A DNA stretch of 32,211 bases from JAXJQF01 sp036311285 (GTDB lineage Bacteria > Pseudomonadota > Gammaproteobacteria > Enterobacterales > Succinivibrionaceae): assembly GCA_036311285.1 (NCBI GenBank), contig JAXJQF010000111.1, positions 1 to 32,211 on the forward strand, given 5' to 3'. The notes under the pieces are model-generated. The model was not told the origin of the DNA and ran no database searches. It saw only the letters and a list, made by a program, of their open reading frames with translations. Positions 24,722-32,211 of the stretch are shown one piece after another. A program made the translations under genes and the position numbers. The first letter of the stretch is position 1; the number at the start of each line of letters is the position of its first letter.

Positions 24722-25642
24722 ATGTTTATTACTAAATTTTTAAAGATAGCGTCGATTCTGCCAATATTATTTGCATTAGATGCTAACGCTATTGTTTATA
24801 AATTACCTACGGATGGAAGTAGGGTTGTTGGTGAAATTGTAGTTACAGAGGTTCCAGAAGGAAACGTAGCATTAGAAACAATTGCTGCAAAGTACCAAAT
24901 GGGGCTTAGTAACATGACTGAAGCTAATTACTCAATTGATCCATATTCGCCACGTCCTGGTACTAAGATTATTATTCCTAATAAGCTAATATTGCCAGAC
25001 ACAATTCATGAAGGTATCATCATAAATTCTGCGGAAATGCGTTTATATTATTATCATGATGATGTTGTAGAAGTTTTACCAATTGGTATTGGTCAGTTAG
25101 GGAAAGATACTCCTGTCGATTGGGTGACTAAGGTAATTAGAAAAAAGGAAAACCCAACTTGGACTCCTACAGCTGCAACAAGAAAGGAATATGCTGCAAT
25201 GGGAGAAATTCTTCCAGATGTAGTTCCTGCTGGTAAAGATAATCCCATGGGGTTATATGCCTTATATGTAGGTAACTTATATGCAATACATGGAACAAAT
25301 GCTAACTTTGGTATAGGGTTGCGTGTAAGTCATGGTTGTATTAGATTAAGAGATGACGATATAAAGAGATTATTTGAAATAGTCCCAGTTAATACACGAG
25401 TTGAGTTTATTAATGAACCTGTAAAATACACAAAAGAACCAGATGGTTCAATTTATATTGAAGTTCATCATCCTTTATCTACTACAGAAGAACAGATAAA
25501 TTCAACAGCATATTCTCCTATTACAATTACTCCTGAGATGAAAGAGTTCTTTAAGACTAACAAGGTTGATATGTCTCTTTTATTAGAAGCTTTTAATGTA
25601 AGAGACGGTATTCCAATGCTTTTAAATCCTATAGAGTTTTAG
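24722..25642 (+). CDS. L,D-transpeptidase (YkuD/ErfK-YbiS family) with LysM-like domain
   Basis: 306 residues. A signal peptide (1-23, cleavage after LDANA) sends it to the periplasm. A LysM-like peptidoglycan-binding segment covers about 48-86 (LETIAAKYQM...PGTKIIIP), and the YkuD catalytic domain about 97-235, with AIHGTN (188-193, His190) and SHGCIRLRDDD (203-213, nucleophile Cys206). Such enzymes make 3-3 cross-links or attach Braun-type lipoproteins to peptidoglycan; which one applies is not readable here. AGGGA lies just upstream of the ATG, 21 nt after the Usg-like gene, and a terminator follows. Length and layout fit the ErfK/YbiS/YcfS/YnhG group. It adds a wall enzyme next to lnt, which matures lipoproteins. 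Confidence 0.92.
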   Translation: MFITKFLKIASILPILFALDANAIVYKLPTDGSRVVGEIVVTEVPEGNVALETIAAKYQMGLSNMTEANYSIDPYSPRPGTKIIIPNKLILPDTIHEGIIINSAEMRLYYYHDDVVEVLPIGIGQLGKDTPVDWVTKVIRKKENPTWTPTAATRKEYAAMGEILPDVVPAGKDNPMGLYALYVGNLYAIHGTNANFGIGLRVSHGCIRLRDDDIKRLFEIVPVNTRVEFINEPVKYTKEPDGSIYIEVHHPLSTTEEQINSTAYSPITITPEMKEFFKTNKVDMSLLLEAFNVRDGIPMLLNPIEF

Positions 25643-25693
25643 AATAAATGGATCTCATAAACGGTAAGTTTTCTTATTAGGAAAGGTGGTTTT

Positions 25694-25730
25694 AAACGGT
25701 CAGAAATGTTTCTGACCGTTTTGTTTTTTA
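25694..25730 (+). terminator. Terminator after the L,D-transpeptidase gene
   Basis: AAACGGTCAGAAA (25694-25706) pairs perfectly with TTTCTGACCGTTT (25709-25721), followed by TGTTTTTTA. It lies between the converging transpeptidase (+) and lnt (-) genes. The remaining 80 bp to 25810 hold nothing recognisable. Confidence 0.9.
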
Positions 25731-25810
25731 TACTATGTTTAATGAAGAGATAAAATCCGATGGTTAGTAATTAATAATCATAATAATTAATATGAATAGT
25801 GATTACATTT

Positions 25811-27367
25811 CTAAGATAGTTTGTTTTGTTTCTTTAATTTTCTGTTTGTATAAAATGTGTAAATCAATAATAAAGTACATAGGATAATCATTGGAGTTTT
25901 TCCATATACACAGAATGGGGTAATTCCTTTAGTAGGTCTTAGTACAGTCTTGAGAGAAGAGGTAACGTTTTGAGGTAATTCACTTATAATGTTTCCATTA
26001 TAATCAATTACTGCAGTGATACCGTTGTTAGTAGCTCTCATAACAGGTTTGCCAAATTCTTTTGCTCTCATACGTGCAATTGATAAGTGTTGATGAGGAC
26101 CATTTGTACCATTGAACCAACCATCGTTACTTATGGTTGCTATAATATTAGTATTCTCATTGATTTGGGTGCTTAATTCACTATTAAAGATAATTTCATA
26201 GCAAATAGCTGAGGCTATGTTTAGTCCTTGGCTTTGGATGTTTGGTTGTTTTTCTGCACCATGAGAAAAATAGTTCATAGGCATATTAAAAATAGGTCCT
26301 ATCGAACGTACTAGATCTCCTAATGGTAGATATTCTCCGATAGGAACTAAGTGTCTCTTGTAGTATCTATTACTTTCCCCAAACTTGTACATAACTGTTT
26401 TTGCTTTGTCTACAACGCCCAGACCAATAATACCATTATAGTATTTATTATCTTTTTCATTGTGGTATTGGAATCCTGTAATAAGTCCAATGTTATTGCT
26501 TTTAGCAAATTCGTCCATTTTGCTTATTACTTGTTTTCGTTCAAGTAAATTCTCTAATGCTGGAATTGCTGATTCAGGCATTAAAATGATATGAGAATCT
26601 AAGTTGTCTGTAATAAGAGAATAATACGTTTTTAAAGTTGGATTAATCATATCAGGGCTCCACTTGAGCTCCGTATCTATATTCCCTTGAAGTAATGCAA
26701 CTTTTATAGGATTTAGTTGATTTACAAATTGAATATTTCCCAAGAAATATGAACCAAGTAATAGGACAGAAGGCATAATTAAAGCTAGGAAATTCTTCCT
26801 AAAAATACTATAACTAATAGAACTACATGTAATTAGCATTATATATGTAATGCCGTCACAACCTAAAAGAGGAGCATAATTTCCTAATGGGGATTCTATT
26901 TGTGTGTAACCTAAGTTAGTCCATGAGAACCCTGTAAACATCCAAGCATTGATGTAATCTGCATATATCCATAGAATAGGTAATGCTATGATGTTTTTTA
27001 TGATTGTCTTTTGTGGGTAAAATTTGTGGCTTAGGTAGCCAGCTAGTGCTGGGAACAATGATAGATAAGCACTGAGAAGGGATACAACCATAAATGATAA
27101 TATAAATGGCATTTCCCCAAATCCGTTTAAGATTTTATTTATCCACCATAATGTTCCAAGATTGAAAGTAAAACAGAATGTGAATACTGAAAAAGCTGTT
27201 TTCTTTGCTGTATCTTGATTTGAGACATAAGCAAAGAAGATAACTAATCCTAAGAGAGGGAAAAACCAATGATTATATGGAGCAAACCCTAAAACTGTAA
27301 TAAAGCCTGCAAAAATGTTACAAATTAGTAAAAAGGCTTTTTTAGCTTGGGTATCCTTAAAAATCAT
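25811..27367 (-). CDS. lnt: Apolipoprotein N-acyltransferase
   Basis: 518 residues (E. coli 512). An inner-membrane enzyme that adds the third acyl chain to the N-terminal Cys of lipoproteins, needed for their Lol-dependent export. Six to seven hydrophobic segments fill residues 10-215, followed by the periplasmic nitrilase-like domain and a final membrane segment (about 490-508). The catalytic triad is visible: Glu265 (MPESAIPAL), Lys337 (YYKRHLVPIGEYLPLGD) and Cys389 (AICYEIIFN), matching E267/K335/C387 of E. coli. It is the last gene of the miaB-ybeZ-ybeY-corC-lnt run, 26 nt after corC, an order conserved in gammaproteobacteria. AGAGAA precedes the start. Confidence 0.95.
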   Translation of the reverse strand: MIFKDTQAKKAFLLICNIFAGFITVLGFAPYNHWFFPLLGLVIFFAYVSNQDTAKKTAFSVFTFCFTFNLGTLWWINKILNGFGEMPFILSFMVVSLLSAYLSLFPALAGYLSHKFYPQKTIIKNIIALPILWIYADYINAWMFTGFSWTNLGYTQIESPLGNYAPLLGCDGITYIMLITCSSISYSIFRKNFLALIMPSVLLLGSYFLGNIQFVNQLNPIKVALLQGNIDTELKWSPDMINPTLKTYYSLITDNLDSHIILMPESAIPALENLLERKQVISKMDEFAKSNNIGLITGFQYHNEKDNKYYNGIIGLGVVDKAKTVMYKFGESNRYYKRHLVPIGEYLPLGDLVRSIGPIFNMPMNYFSHGAEKQPNIQSQGLNIASAICYEIIFNSELSTQINENTNIIATISNDGWFNGTNGPHQHLSIARMRAKEFGKPVMRATNNGITAVIDYNGNIISELPQNVTSSLKTVLRPTKGITPFCVYGKTPMIILCTLLLIYTFYTNRKLKKQNKLS

Positions 27368-27393
27368 TGGTTGTAGTTCTCTATAAAATTTTG

Positions 27394-28266
27394 TTATTCT
27401 TCAACTTTAGGTAGTATTTTCATTTGAAGTAAATTAGTGCATCTCTTTGTTGCAGACAATACTTTAAATTCTAAGTTGTCTATTGTAATTGAATCACCTT
27501 TATTAGGTAAATGTCCAAAGTAATGCATTACTAGGCCACCAATAGTGTCATACTCTTCGTCAGAGTATTCGCACTTAAACATTTCATTAAACTCTTCTAA
27601 TGAAGTTAAGCTATGAATGTTATATAGATTTTCACTTACTTCAGTAATGTTTTGATTGATTTCATCTGAGTCGTATTCGTCTTCGATTTCACCAACAATT
27701 AACTCTAGGATATCTTCTATAGTAACAAGACCTGATACTCCACCATATTCGTCAACGACAATAGCCATATGGTAACGACATTGTTGGAAGTCTTTTAGTA
27801 GACTATCAACTCTTTTGCTTTCAGGAACAACGACTGCAGGGCGGATAATAGATTGAATATTCTTTTCTTCTTCTTTATCTTTAGTTGCAACAATCTTAAG
27901 TAAGTCCTTTGCTAATAATATACCTTCAATATGGTCTTTATCTTCTTGAATAACAGGATATCTTGAGTGACCAGAGGCAATAACTCTATTGATGGCATTA
28001 GACACTGTTTCATTAGCGAAAATGGTATTCATCTGAGAACGTGGAATCATGATATCTCTAACTTTAAGTTCAGATATTTCAAAAACTCCAGTTAGCATGT
28101 CATGCGTTGTTTCGTCAATTATATCTCTTTCACTAGCTTCAGATATAATATCAGCTAACTCTTCTTTATCGTTTGGTTCACCCTTTAATAAGTGAACAAT
28201 TCTGTCAATGATGTTTGGACTGTGGTTTTGTGGATTTTCTTGCAAGCTTCGCTCGTCACTACTCAT
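27394..28266 (-). CDS. corC: CBS-domain protein CorC/YbeX
   Basis: 290 residues (E. coli 292). The order is a short N-terminal region (LLKGEPNDKEELADII), a CBS pair spanning about 68-190 (VRDIMIPRSQMNTIF, SGHSRYPVIQEDKDHIEGILLAKDLL, VVDEYGGVSGLVTIEDILELIVGEIEDE) and a C-terminal CorC_HlyC domain (210-288). CorC has been linked to magnesium/cobalt efflux and, under the name YbeX, to ribosome metabolism; the molecular role is unsettled. No membrane segment is seen. The best Shine-Dalgarno (AGGAG) is 23 nt before the ATG, unusually far; a closer GAG at 9 nt may serve. A 118-nt AT-rich gap separates it from ybeY, so a promoter may lie there. Confidence 0.93.
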   Translation of the reverse strand: MSSDERSLQENPQNHSPNIIDRIVHLLKGEPNDKEELADIISEASERDIIDETTHDMLTGVFEISELKVRDIMIPRSQMNTIFANETVSNAINRVIASGHSRYPVIQEDKDHIEGILLAKDLLKIVATKDKEEEKNIQSIIRPAVVVPESKRVDSLLKDFQQCRYHMAIVVDEYGGVSGLVTIEDILELIVGEIEDEYDSDEINQNITEVSENLYNIHSLTSLEEFNEMFKCEYSDEEYDTIGGLVMHYFGHLPNKGDSITIDNLEFKVLSATKRCTNLLQMKILPKVEE

Positions 28267-28384
28267 AATTATATACTCGGTTGTACCCGCTCCTTTAATT
28301 TAAAAAAGATTTTTACATTATATGTGATTAAAAAATAAAAAGTAAAATTTATTCTAAATTAGGCTCTCATTATTCTGATGACTT

Positions 28385-28876
28385 CTAATTTTCATCATCT
28401 TTGTATGGATTTTCAAAACCTAAATCTTGCATGATTTTAGTTTCTAAAGGTTCCATTACATTTGCATCTTCGTCAGTGATGTGGTCATACCCCAATAGGT
28501 GTAAGCAACCATGTACTATCATGTGAGCCCAGTGAGCATTTAATGGTTTGTTTTGTTCTTGAGCTTCTTTTTCTACAACATTCTTACAGATAGCTAAGTC
28601 GCCAATATAAATGTTATCTAATTCCATTTCTTCTACAATTTCAGGAGGTAATTCTTCAGGAAATTCGTACGGGAAAGATAACACATTTGTTGGTCTATCT
28701 TTGTCTCTGTATTGGAGATTAAGTTCATGACTTTCTTCTTCAGTTACAATTCTGATACTTAATTCAGCTTCTTGCTTTCTTGGTAAAATGGCACAGTCAC
28801 AAATTCTTTGAATTTCATCTAAGTCAGGAATGTTGTCTGTTTGCTCTGTAGCAATTTGTAAGTTAATGTAAATCAT
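28385..28876 (-). CDS. ybeY: Endoribonuclease YbeY
   Basis: 163 residues (E. coli 155). A zinc-dependent enzyme of 16S rRNA 3'-end maturation and ribosome quality control. The metal site H122-GCL-H126-LLGYD-H132 is intact, and the conserved Arg41 (LSIRIVTEEES) and YRDKDRPTNVLSFPYE segment are present. It lies 19 nt downstream of ybeZ, its usual neighbour and physical partner in E. coli. The C-terminal tail is acidic. Confidence 0.95.
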   Translation of the reverse strand: MIYINLQIATEQTDNIPDLDEIQRICDCAILPRKQEAELSIRIVTEEESHELNLQYRDKDRPTNVLSFPYEFPEELPPEIVEEMELDNIYIGDLAICKNVVEKEAQEQNKPLNAHWAHMIVHGCLHLLGYDHITDEDANVMEPLETKIMQDLGFENPYKDDEN

Positions 28877-28895
28877 AGTAATTAAATTATCTTAG

Positions 28896-30014
28896 TTATT
28901 TATTTTCATCGCTTGTTTCGTTTGCTTGTTCTCCGTTAGAAGAGTTGTTTAACTTTGCAAACTTTTCATCACGTATTCTTTTTCTTTCTTTTTCTTGTTC
29001 TTTCTCAAAACCTTCGTAAGCTTGAACAATCTTCGCTACAATAGGGTGACGTACAACGTCAGTTGAGGTGAAGAAATCAAAACTAACTTCATCTACTTCG
29101 GACAATACTTCAATAGCTACCTTTAAGCCTGATTTTACATTCTTAGGTAAGTCAATTTGAGTAATATCACCAGTGATAACAGCTTTTGAATTAAATCCAA
29201 TACGTGTTAATAACATCTTCATTTGTTCAGAAGTTGTGTTTTGTCCTTCGTCTAGGATAATGAAAGAATCATTTAAAGTTCTTCCTCTCATATATGCAAG
29301 AGGGGCAATTTCAATGATTTGTCTTTCAATTAATTTTTCAACTTTTTCAAAACCAAGCATTTCAAATAAAGCGTCATATAAAGGCCTTAGGTATGGATCA
29401 ACTTTTTGTGTTAAGTCTCCAGGTAAGAAACCAAGTTTTTCTCCAGCTTCAACAGCAGGGCGAGTTAACAAAATTCTTCTAACTTCTTGTCGTTCTAAAG
29501 CGTCAACAGCAGCAGCTACTGCTAAATAGGTTTTACCTGTACCAGCTGGACCAATCCCAAATGATACATCGTGAGATAAGATATTTTGGATGTAACTATT
29601 TTGAGTTTCAGAACGTGGTTTAATCAGACCTCTTTTTGTTTTGATGTTAAAAGCTTTTGAATAGATACCATTTAACTCATCAGTTAATGTGTTATTAACA
29701 TTTGCTTCAGATGCTGATTCGATAAATTTACATTCACTTATCGCTAAATGAACCATCTCAGGGGTTATATCATTTGGAGTTTTTCCCCTAATTGGAGCTG
29801 TTTCGATATAGAGATTCTTAAGAATATGTTTAGCGGTCTTTGAATTAGCGTCGGTACCAGTAATAGTTACTAATTCATTTTTGTAAACAATCTGTACCCC
29901 TAATCTTCTTTCAATTTGCTTTAAATTATCATCAAAAGGCCCCCATAGTCTAGCTAATCTTTCTTTATCAACAGGCTCAAGGAAAAACTTTTGACTTGTC
30001 ATATTATTGTTCAT
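28896..30014 (-). CDS. ybeZ: PhoH-like ATPase YbeZ
   Basis: 372 residues (E. coli 346). A cytoplasmic P-loop NTPase of the PhoH family with Walker A GPAGTGKT (155-162) and Walker B FIILDEGQN (about 252-260), preceded by an N-terminal KH-like RNA-binding segment (about 25-75) and TITGTDA. TRPAVEAGEKLGFLPGDL and DITQIDLPKNVKSGL are family signatures. It interacts with YbeY in E. coli and is thought to act in rRNA processing. The C-terminal 30 residues are Glu/Lys/Asn-rich and longer than in E. coli. It starts 13 nt after miaB ends. Confidence 0.94.
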   Translation of the reverse strand: MNNNMTSQKFFLEPVDKERLARLWGPFDDNLKQIERRLGVQIVYKNELVTITGTDANSKTAKHILKNLYIETAPIRGKTPNDITPEMVHLAISECKFIESASEANVNNTLTDELNGIYSKAFNIKTKRGLIKPRSETQNSYIQNILSHDVSFGIGPAGTGKTYLAVAAAVDALERQEVRRILLTRPAVEAGEKLGFLPGDLTQKVDPYLRPLYDALFEMLGFEKVEKLIERQIIEIAPLAYMRGRTLNDSFIILDEGQNTTSEQMKMLLTRIGFNSKAVITGDITQIDLPKNVKSGLKVAIEVLSEVDEVSFDFFTSTDVVRHPIVAKIVQAYEGFEKEQEKERKRIRDEKFAKLNNSSNGEQANETSDENK

Positions 30015-30027
30015 AAATTATTTCCTA

Positions 30028-31347
30028 TTAGATTAACTCACCGCGTAGGGTATGACTTTTAACATCTGTAATTTTTACTTTAACAAAGCTTCCTATTAAG
30101 CTCTTGTCACCTTGGAAGTTTACTGTACGGTTGTTATCAGTTCTTCCTCTTAATTCATTTTCGTCTTTTACCGAAACTCCATCAACAAGGATTTCTTGTT
30201 CTGTGTTCAACATTTCACGGCTATACTGTTGCGCCATGTTATTAATAAGAGCTTGTAATCTATATAATCTTTCTTTTTTAACTTGTAGTGGAGTATTGTC
30301 TTCAAGCTTAGCAGCTGGAGTATTTGGTCTTGGAGAATATACGAAACTAAAACTTTGGTCGAATCGAATTTGTTCAATTAAATCCATTGTGTCTTCAAAG
30401 TCTTCATCTGTTTCCCCCGGGAAACCAACAATAAAGTCAGTACTAATGTAAATATTTGGTCTAACTGCTCTAAGTTTTTTAATTAGTTCAATATACATTT
30501 CACGTGTATATTTACGGTTCATTGCTTTTAATATTTTATTATTACCATTTTGTACAGGTAAATGAATAGAATCAGCAATTTGTGGAAGGTCTGCGAATGC
30601 TTGAATAAGTTCATCTGTAAAGTCATGAGGATTTGATGTTGTGAATCTTATTCTATATACACCTTCAATGGCTGCGATTTGATATAAAAGCTCAGTAAAG
30701 TTACAAATAGTTCCATCACTATTTTCGCCTTGATATGAGTTTACATTTTGACCGATTAAATGAATTTCTTTTACACCTTGAGAAGTTAGTATGTTAACTT
30801 CATTTAATATGTCTTCAACTGGTCTACTAAACTCAGAACCACGAGTATATGGAACAACACAGTATGAACAAAAGTTTGAACATCCTTCCATGATAGTAAC
30901 AAAGGCACTTGATTTTCCGTGTGATTTAGGGTTTGGTAGAAAATCAAATTTTTCAACAGAAGGGAATGATACATCAACTTGTTTTTCACCTGTTTCAAGA
31001 TACTTATTTATCATATCAGGAACACGGTGTATTGTTTGAGGACCAAACACCACACTAACCATGGGTGCTCTAGTTATTACATTTTTACCTTCTTGAGAGG
31101 CTACGCAACCACCTACACATACAACAGCATTTTCTTTGTATTGGTTTTGTGCTTTCCAACTAAATAATTGGTTGAAAATCTTCTCTTGCGCTTTTTCTCT
31201 AATTGCACAAGTAACTAATAATACAACATCAGCTTGTGTAATATCTGTAGTTTCTTTGTAGTTATTTTGAACTAATAAATCACGAATACGATTACTATCG
31301 TATTCATTCATTTGACAACCCCAAGTTTGGATAAAGTAGTAACTCAT
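30028..31347 (-). CDS. miaB: tRNA-2-methylthio-N6-dimethylallyladenosine synthase
   Basis: 439 residues (E. coli 474). A radical-SAM methylthiotransferase that adds a methylthio group to i6A37 of tRNAs reading UNN codons. The N-terminal domain holds the auxiliary [4Fe-4S] cysteines C11 (TWGCQMNEYDS), C47 and C81; the radical-SAM cluster is C156-N-F-S..C160-SY-C163 (EGCSNFCSYCVVPYTRG), and a TRAM RNA-binding domain closes the protein (about 370-438). It is shorter than E. coli mainly at the C terminus. It is read from its own promoter (31392-31400), downstream of three tRNA genes. Confidence 0.96.
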   Translation of the reverse strand: MSYYFIQTWGCQMNEYDSNRIRDLLVQNNYKETTDITQADVVLLVTCAIREKAQEKIFNQLFSWKAQNQYKENAVVCVGGCVASQEGKNVITRAPMVSVVFGPQTIHRVPDMINKYLETGEKQVDVSFPSVEKFDFLPNPKSHGKSSAFVTIMEGCSNFCSYCVVPYTRGSEFSRPVEDILNEVNILTSQGVKEIHLIGQNVNSYQGENSDGTICNFTELLYQIAAIEGVYRIRFTTSNPHDFTDELIQAFADLPQIADSIHLPVQNGNNKILKAMNRKYTREMYIELIKKLRAVRPNIYISTDFIVGFPGETDEDFEDTMDLIEQIRFDQSFSFVYSPRPNTPAAKLEDNTPLQVKKERLYRLQALINNMAQQYSREMLNTEQEILVDGVSVKDENELRGRTDNNRTVNFQGDKSLIGSFVKVKITDVKSHTLRGELI

Positions 31348-31391
31348 TTTAAATTTCTTTTTCTCATGATTTAGATGTAAAAAACAGTTGT

Positions 31392-31400
31392 ATTATAACA
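31392..31400 (-). promoter_or_regulatory. Extended -10 promoter of the miaB operon
   Basis: On the minus strand TGTTATAAT is a perfect extended -10, 45 nt before the miaB start codon. No good -35 lies 17 bp upstream. The same nonamer occurs before the Usg-like gene at 23655. Confidence 0.65.
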
Positions 31401-31496
31401 GATTAAAAAGTTATTACTTAAAATAATTTGATATAAATAACTCGATTAAGTGATTACTTGTTTTGAGAAAGTTGATTTGAATTATTTTAGAAACCC

Positions 31497-31572
31497 TGGC
31501 TGGGGTACAAGGACTCGAACCTTGGAATGGTGGAATCAGAATCCACTGCCTTACCAACTTGGCGATACCCCA
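31497..31572 (-). tRNA. tRNA-Gln (anticodon CTG)
   Basis: The 76-nt cloverleaf includes an encoded CCA. Acceptor TGGGGTA pairs with TACCCCA, discriminator G. The anticodon stem is GTGGA/TCCAC with loop TTCTGAT, so the anticodon is CTG, reading CAG. The T arm (AAGG-TTCGAGT-CCTT) is normal. It is the last tRNA of a three-gene transcript that ends about 150 nt before miaB. Confidence 0.96.
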
Positions 31573-31587
31573 ATGATTGGTAACACA

Positions 31588-31662
31588 TGGCAGGGGTAGG
31601 AGGATTCGAACCTCCGAATGACGGGATCAAAACCCGTTGCCTTACCACTTGGCGATACCCCT
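31588..31662 (-). tRNA. tRNA-Gln (anticodon TTG)
   Basis: 75 nt including CCA. Acceptor AGGGGTA/TACCCCT, discriminator G, anticodon stem ACGGG/CCCGT with loop TTTTGAT, anticodon TTG reading CAA (and CAG by wobble). It differs from the neighbouring tRNA-Gln mainly in the anticodon and T stems, consistent with an old tandem duplication; glnU/W and glnV/X of E. coli are arranged similarly near miaB. Confidence 0.96.
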
Positions 31663-31665
31663 ACA

Positions 31666-31742
31666 TGGTAGCTACGACTAGAATCGAACTAGTGACCCCC
31701 GCATTATGAGTGCGATGCTCTAACCAACTGAGCTACGTAGCC
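31666..31742 (-). tRNA. tRNA-Met, elongator (anticodon CAT)
   Basis: 77 nt including CCA. The first 27 bases match E. coli elongator tRNA-Met closely (GGCTACGTAGCTCAGTTGG...), with loop CTCATAA and anticodon CAT. The acceptor is GGCTACG against CGTAGCT, leaving a G1-U72 wobble where E. coli has G1-C72. An initiator is excluded, because initiators have a C1-A72 mismatch and three G-C pairs in the anticodon stem; a lysidine tRNA-Ile is unlikely given the overall similarity. Only 3 nt separate it from tRNA-Gln(TTG). Confidence 0.93.
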
Positions 31743-31752
31743 ATTCGTGTTC

Positions 31753-31784
31753 CTTTCTAAGTTTTGTTTGTTTCTCTTAGAAAG
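31753..31784 (-). other. 5' leader hairpin of the tRNA transcript
   Basis: CTTTCTAAG and CTTAGAAAG pair perfectly (9 bp) around a 14-nt loop. The stem begins at or within a nucleotide or two of the predicted transcription start and ends 10 nt before tRNA-Met. It may shield the 5' end of the precursor or present it to RNase P. Confidence 0.55.
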
Positions 31785-31791
31785 CGTGTGC

Positions 31792-31820
31792 ATTATGTCT
31801 TGAATTTCATTTTTCGTCAA
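31792..31820 (-). promoter_or_regulatory. Strong sigma-70 promoter of the tRNA-Met-Gln-Gln transcript
   Basis: On the minus strand TTGACG (31820-31815), a 17-bp spacer and CATAAT (31797-31792) match the consensus at 5 of 6 bases each. The following GCACACGC is GC-rich, unlike the surrounding DNA. That is the kind of discriminator known to make stable-RNA promoters sensitive to ppGpp; here such control is inference. Confidence 0.85.
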
Positions 31821-32211
31821 CACTTTTTTTTAATTTTTTTTAATTATTTTTTAAATAAATGAATTTTGATTGTTATTTATTCATAATCTATGAGTTGTGA
31901 TTATTTTTTACTCATAAATAGAAATATGAATTTTAAAAGATGTATATAAATGGGTCGAAAATGTTTAAAATCAATTTTATTTAAAAGTAGAAAATATGTG
32001 ATATATGAAAAATAATCATATCCTGCTATAAATTTGTTCAATTAAATCTTTAGCAGGCATAAGCTATCTGACTTCTTTATTGATACTGTCTTTCAACCTA
32101 AATATAGAAAAAAGTTTAAGTAAAGTATTTTATAAATTACATAACCATTAATTTTTCAATTAAGTTGATTAAGATGTGTATACACTTAATATGAACTTCC
32201 TGGATTCTGTC
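31821..32211. other. AT-rich region at the window end, no supported gene
   Basis: Long T and A runs (31822-31860), an interrupted repeat TATGAGT/ACTCATA (31889-31895, 31910-31916) and a hairpin CCTGCTA/TAGCAGG (32022-32028, 32051-32057) with AT-rich extension of the stem. The hairpin could terminate something transcribed from the right. An ATG at 32191 opens a frame to the window edge but has no ribosome binding site. On the minus strand all frames stop within about 25 codons of the edge. Confidence 0.4.

Noticed and set aside
29173..29529. 118-codon plus-strand frame inside ybeZ
   Set aside because: Long only because the opposite strand is a constrained coding sequence; no start signal or family resemblance.
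31666..31742. Initiator tRNA-Met or lysidine tRNA-Ile for the CAT tRNA
   Set aside because: It lacks the initiator C1-A72 mismatch and GC-rich anticodon stem, and its 5' half matches E. coli elongator tRNA-Met.
32191..32211. Start of a gene at ATG 32191
   Set aside because: Only seven codons are visible and no ribosome binding site precedes it.

Overview
The window reads as a chromosomal segment of an AT-rich gammaproteobacterium (GC roughly one third by eye; TTA and AGA dominate Leu and Arg codons). The evidence is gene order. Read from rodA to the tRNAs, it follows the E. coli order mrdB-mrdA-rlmH-rsfS-nadD-holA-lptE-leuS ... lnt-corC-ybeY-ybeZ-miaB-tRNA(Gln, Gln, Met), all in one orientation. 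thrLABC with a Thr/Ile attenuator and a fused aspartokinase-homoserine dehydrogenase of 820 residues point the same way. Two genes next to leuS look more like those of anaerobic Firmicutes, so an anaerobic gut lineage such as Succinivibrionaceae is a guess, not a demonstration.

Layout. 1-111: right end of an ISL3-type insertion sequence, cut by the window edge. 147-1971 (-): tpiA and pfkA (glycolysis). 2299-7374 (+): thr operon with promoter, leader peptide, attenuator, thrA, thrB, thrC and a strong terminator. 7527-14285 (-): lptE-holA-nadD-rsfS-rlmH-mrdA-mrdB, covering LPS export, replication clamp loading, NAD synthesis, ribosome silencing and modification, and the cell-elongation peptidoglycan machinery. 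14450-17032 (-): leuS with a structured leader. 17147-25642: six genes between leuS and lnt, namely a TSCPD-domain protein, a PLP aminotransferase and a YciB-like membrane protein on (-), then a very large Lon protease, a Usg-like aspartate-semialdehyde dehydrogenase homologue lacking the catalytic Cys, and an L,D-transpeptidase on (+). 25811-31347 (-): lnt, corC, ybeY, ybeZ, miaB. 31497-31742 (-): tRNA-Gln(CTG), tRNA-Gln(TTG), tRNA-Met(CAT), transcribed from a strong promoter at 31792-31820. 31821-32211: AT-rich, no supported gene.

Most of the window is conserved housekeeping DNA, and I see no CRISPR array, phage or toxin-antitoxin system. The points most worth a second look are the Lon protein (1073 residues, about 300 of them an N-terminal extension I do not recognise), the 870-bp region of inverted repeats upstream of it, the six-gene insertion in an otherwise conserved block, and several RNA-level control candidates: the thr attenuator, two mutually exclusive hairpins before thrC, and a duplicated-arm hairpin in the leuS leader.
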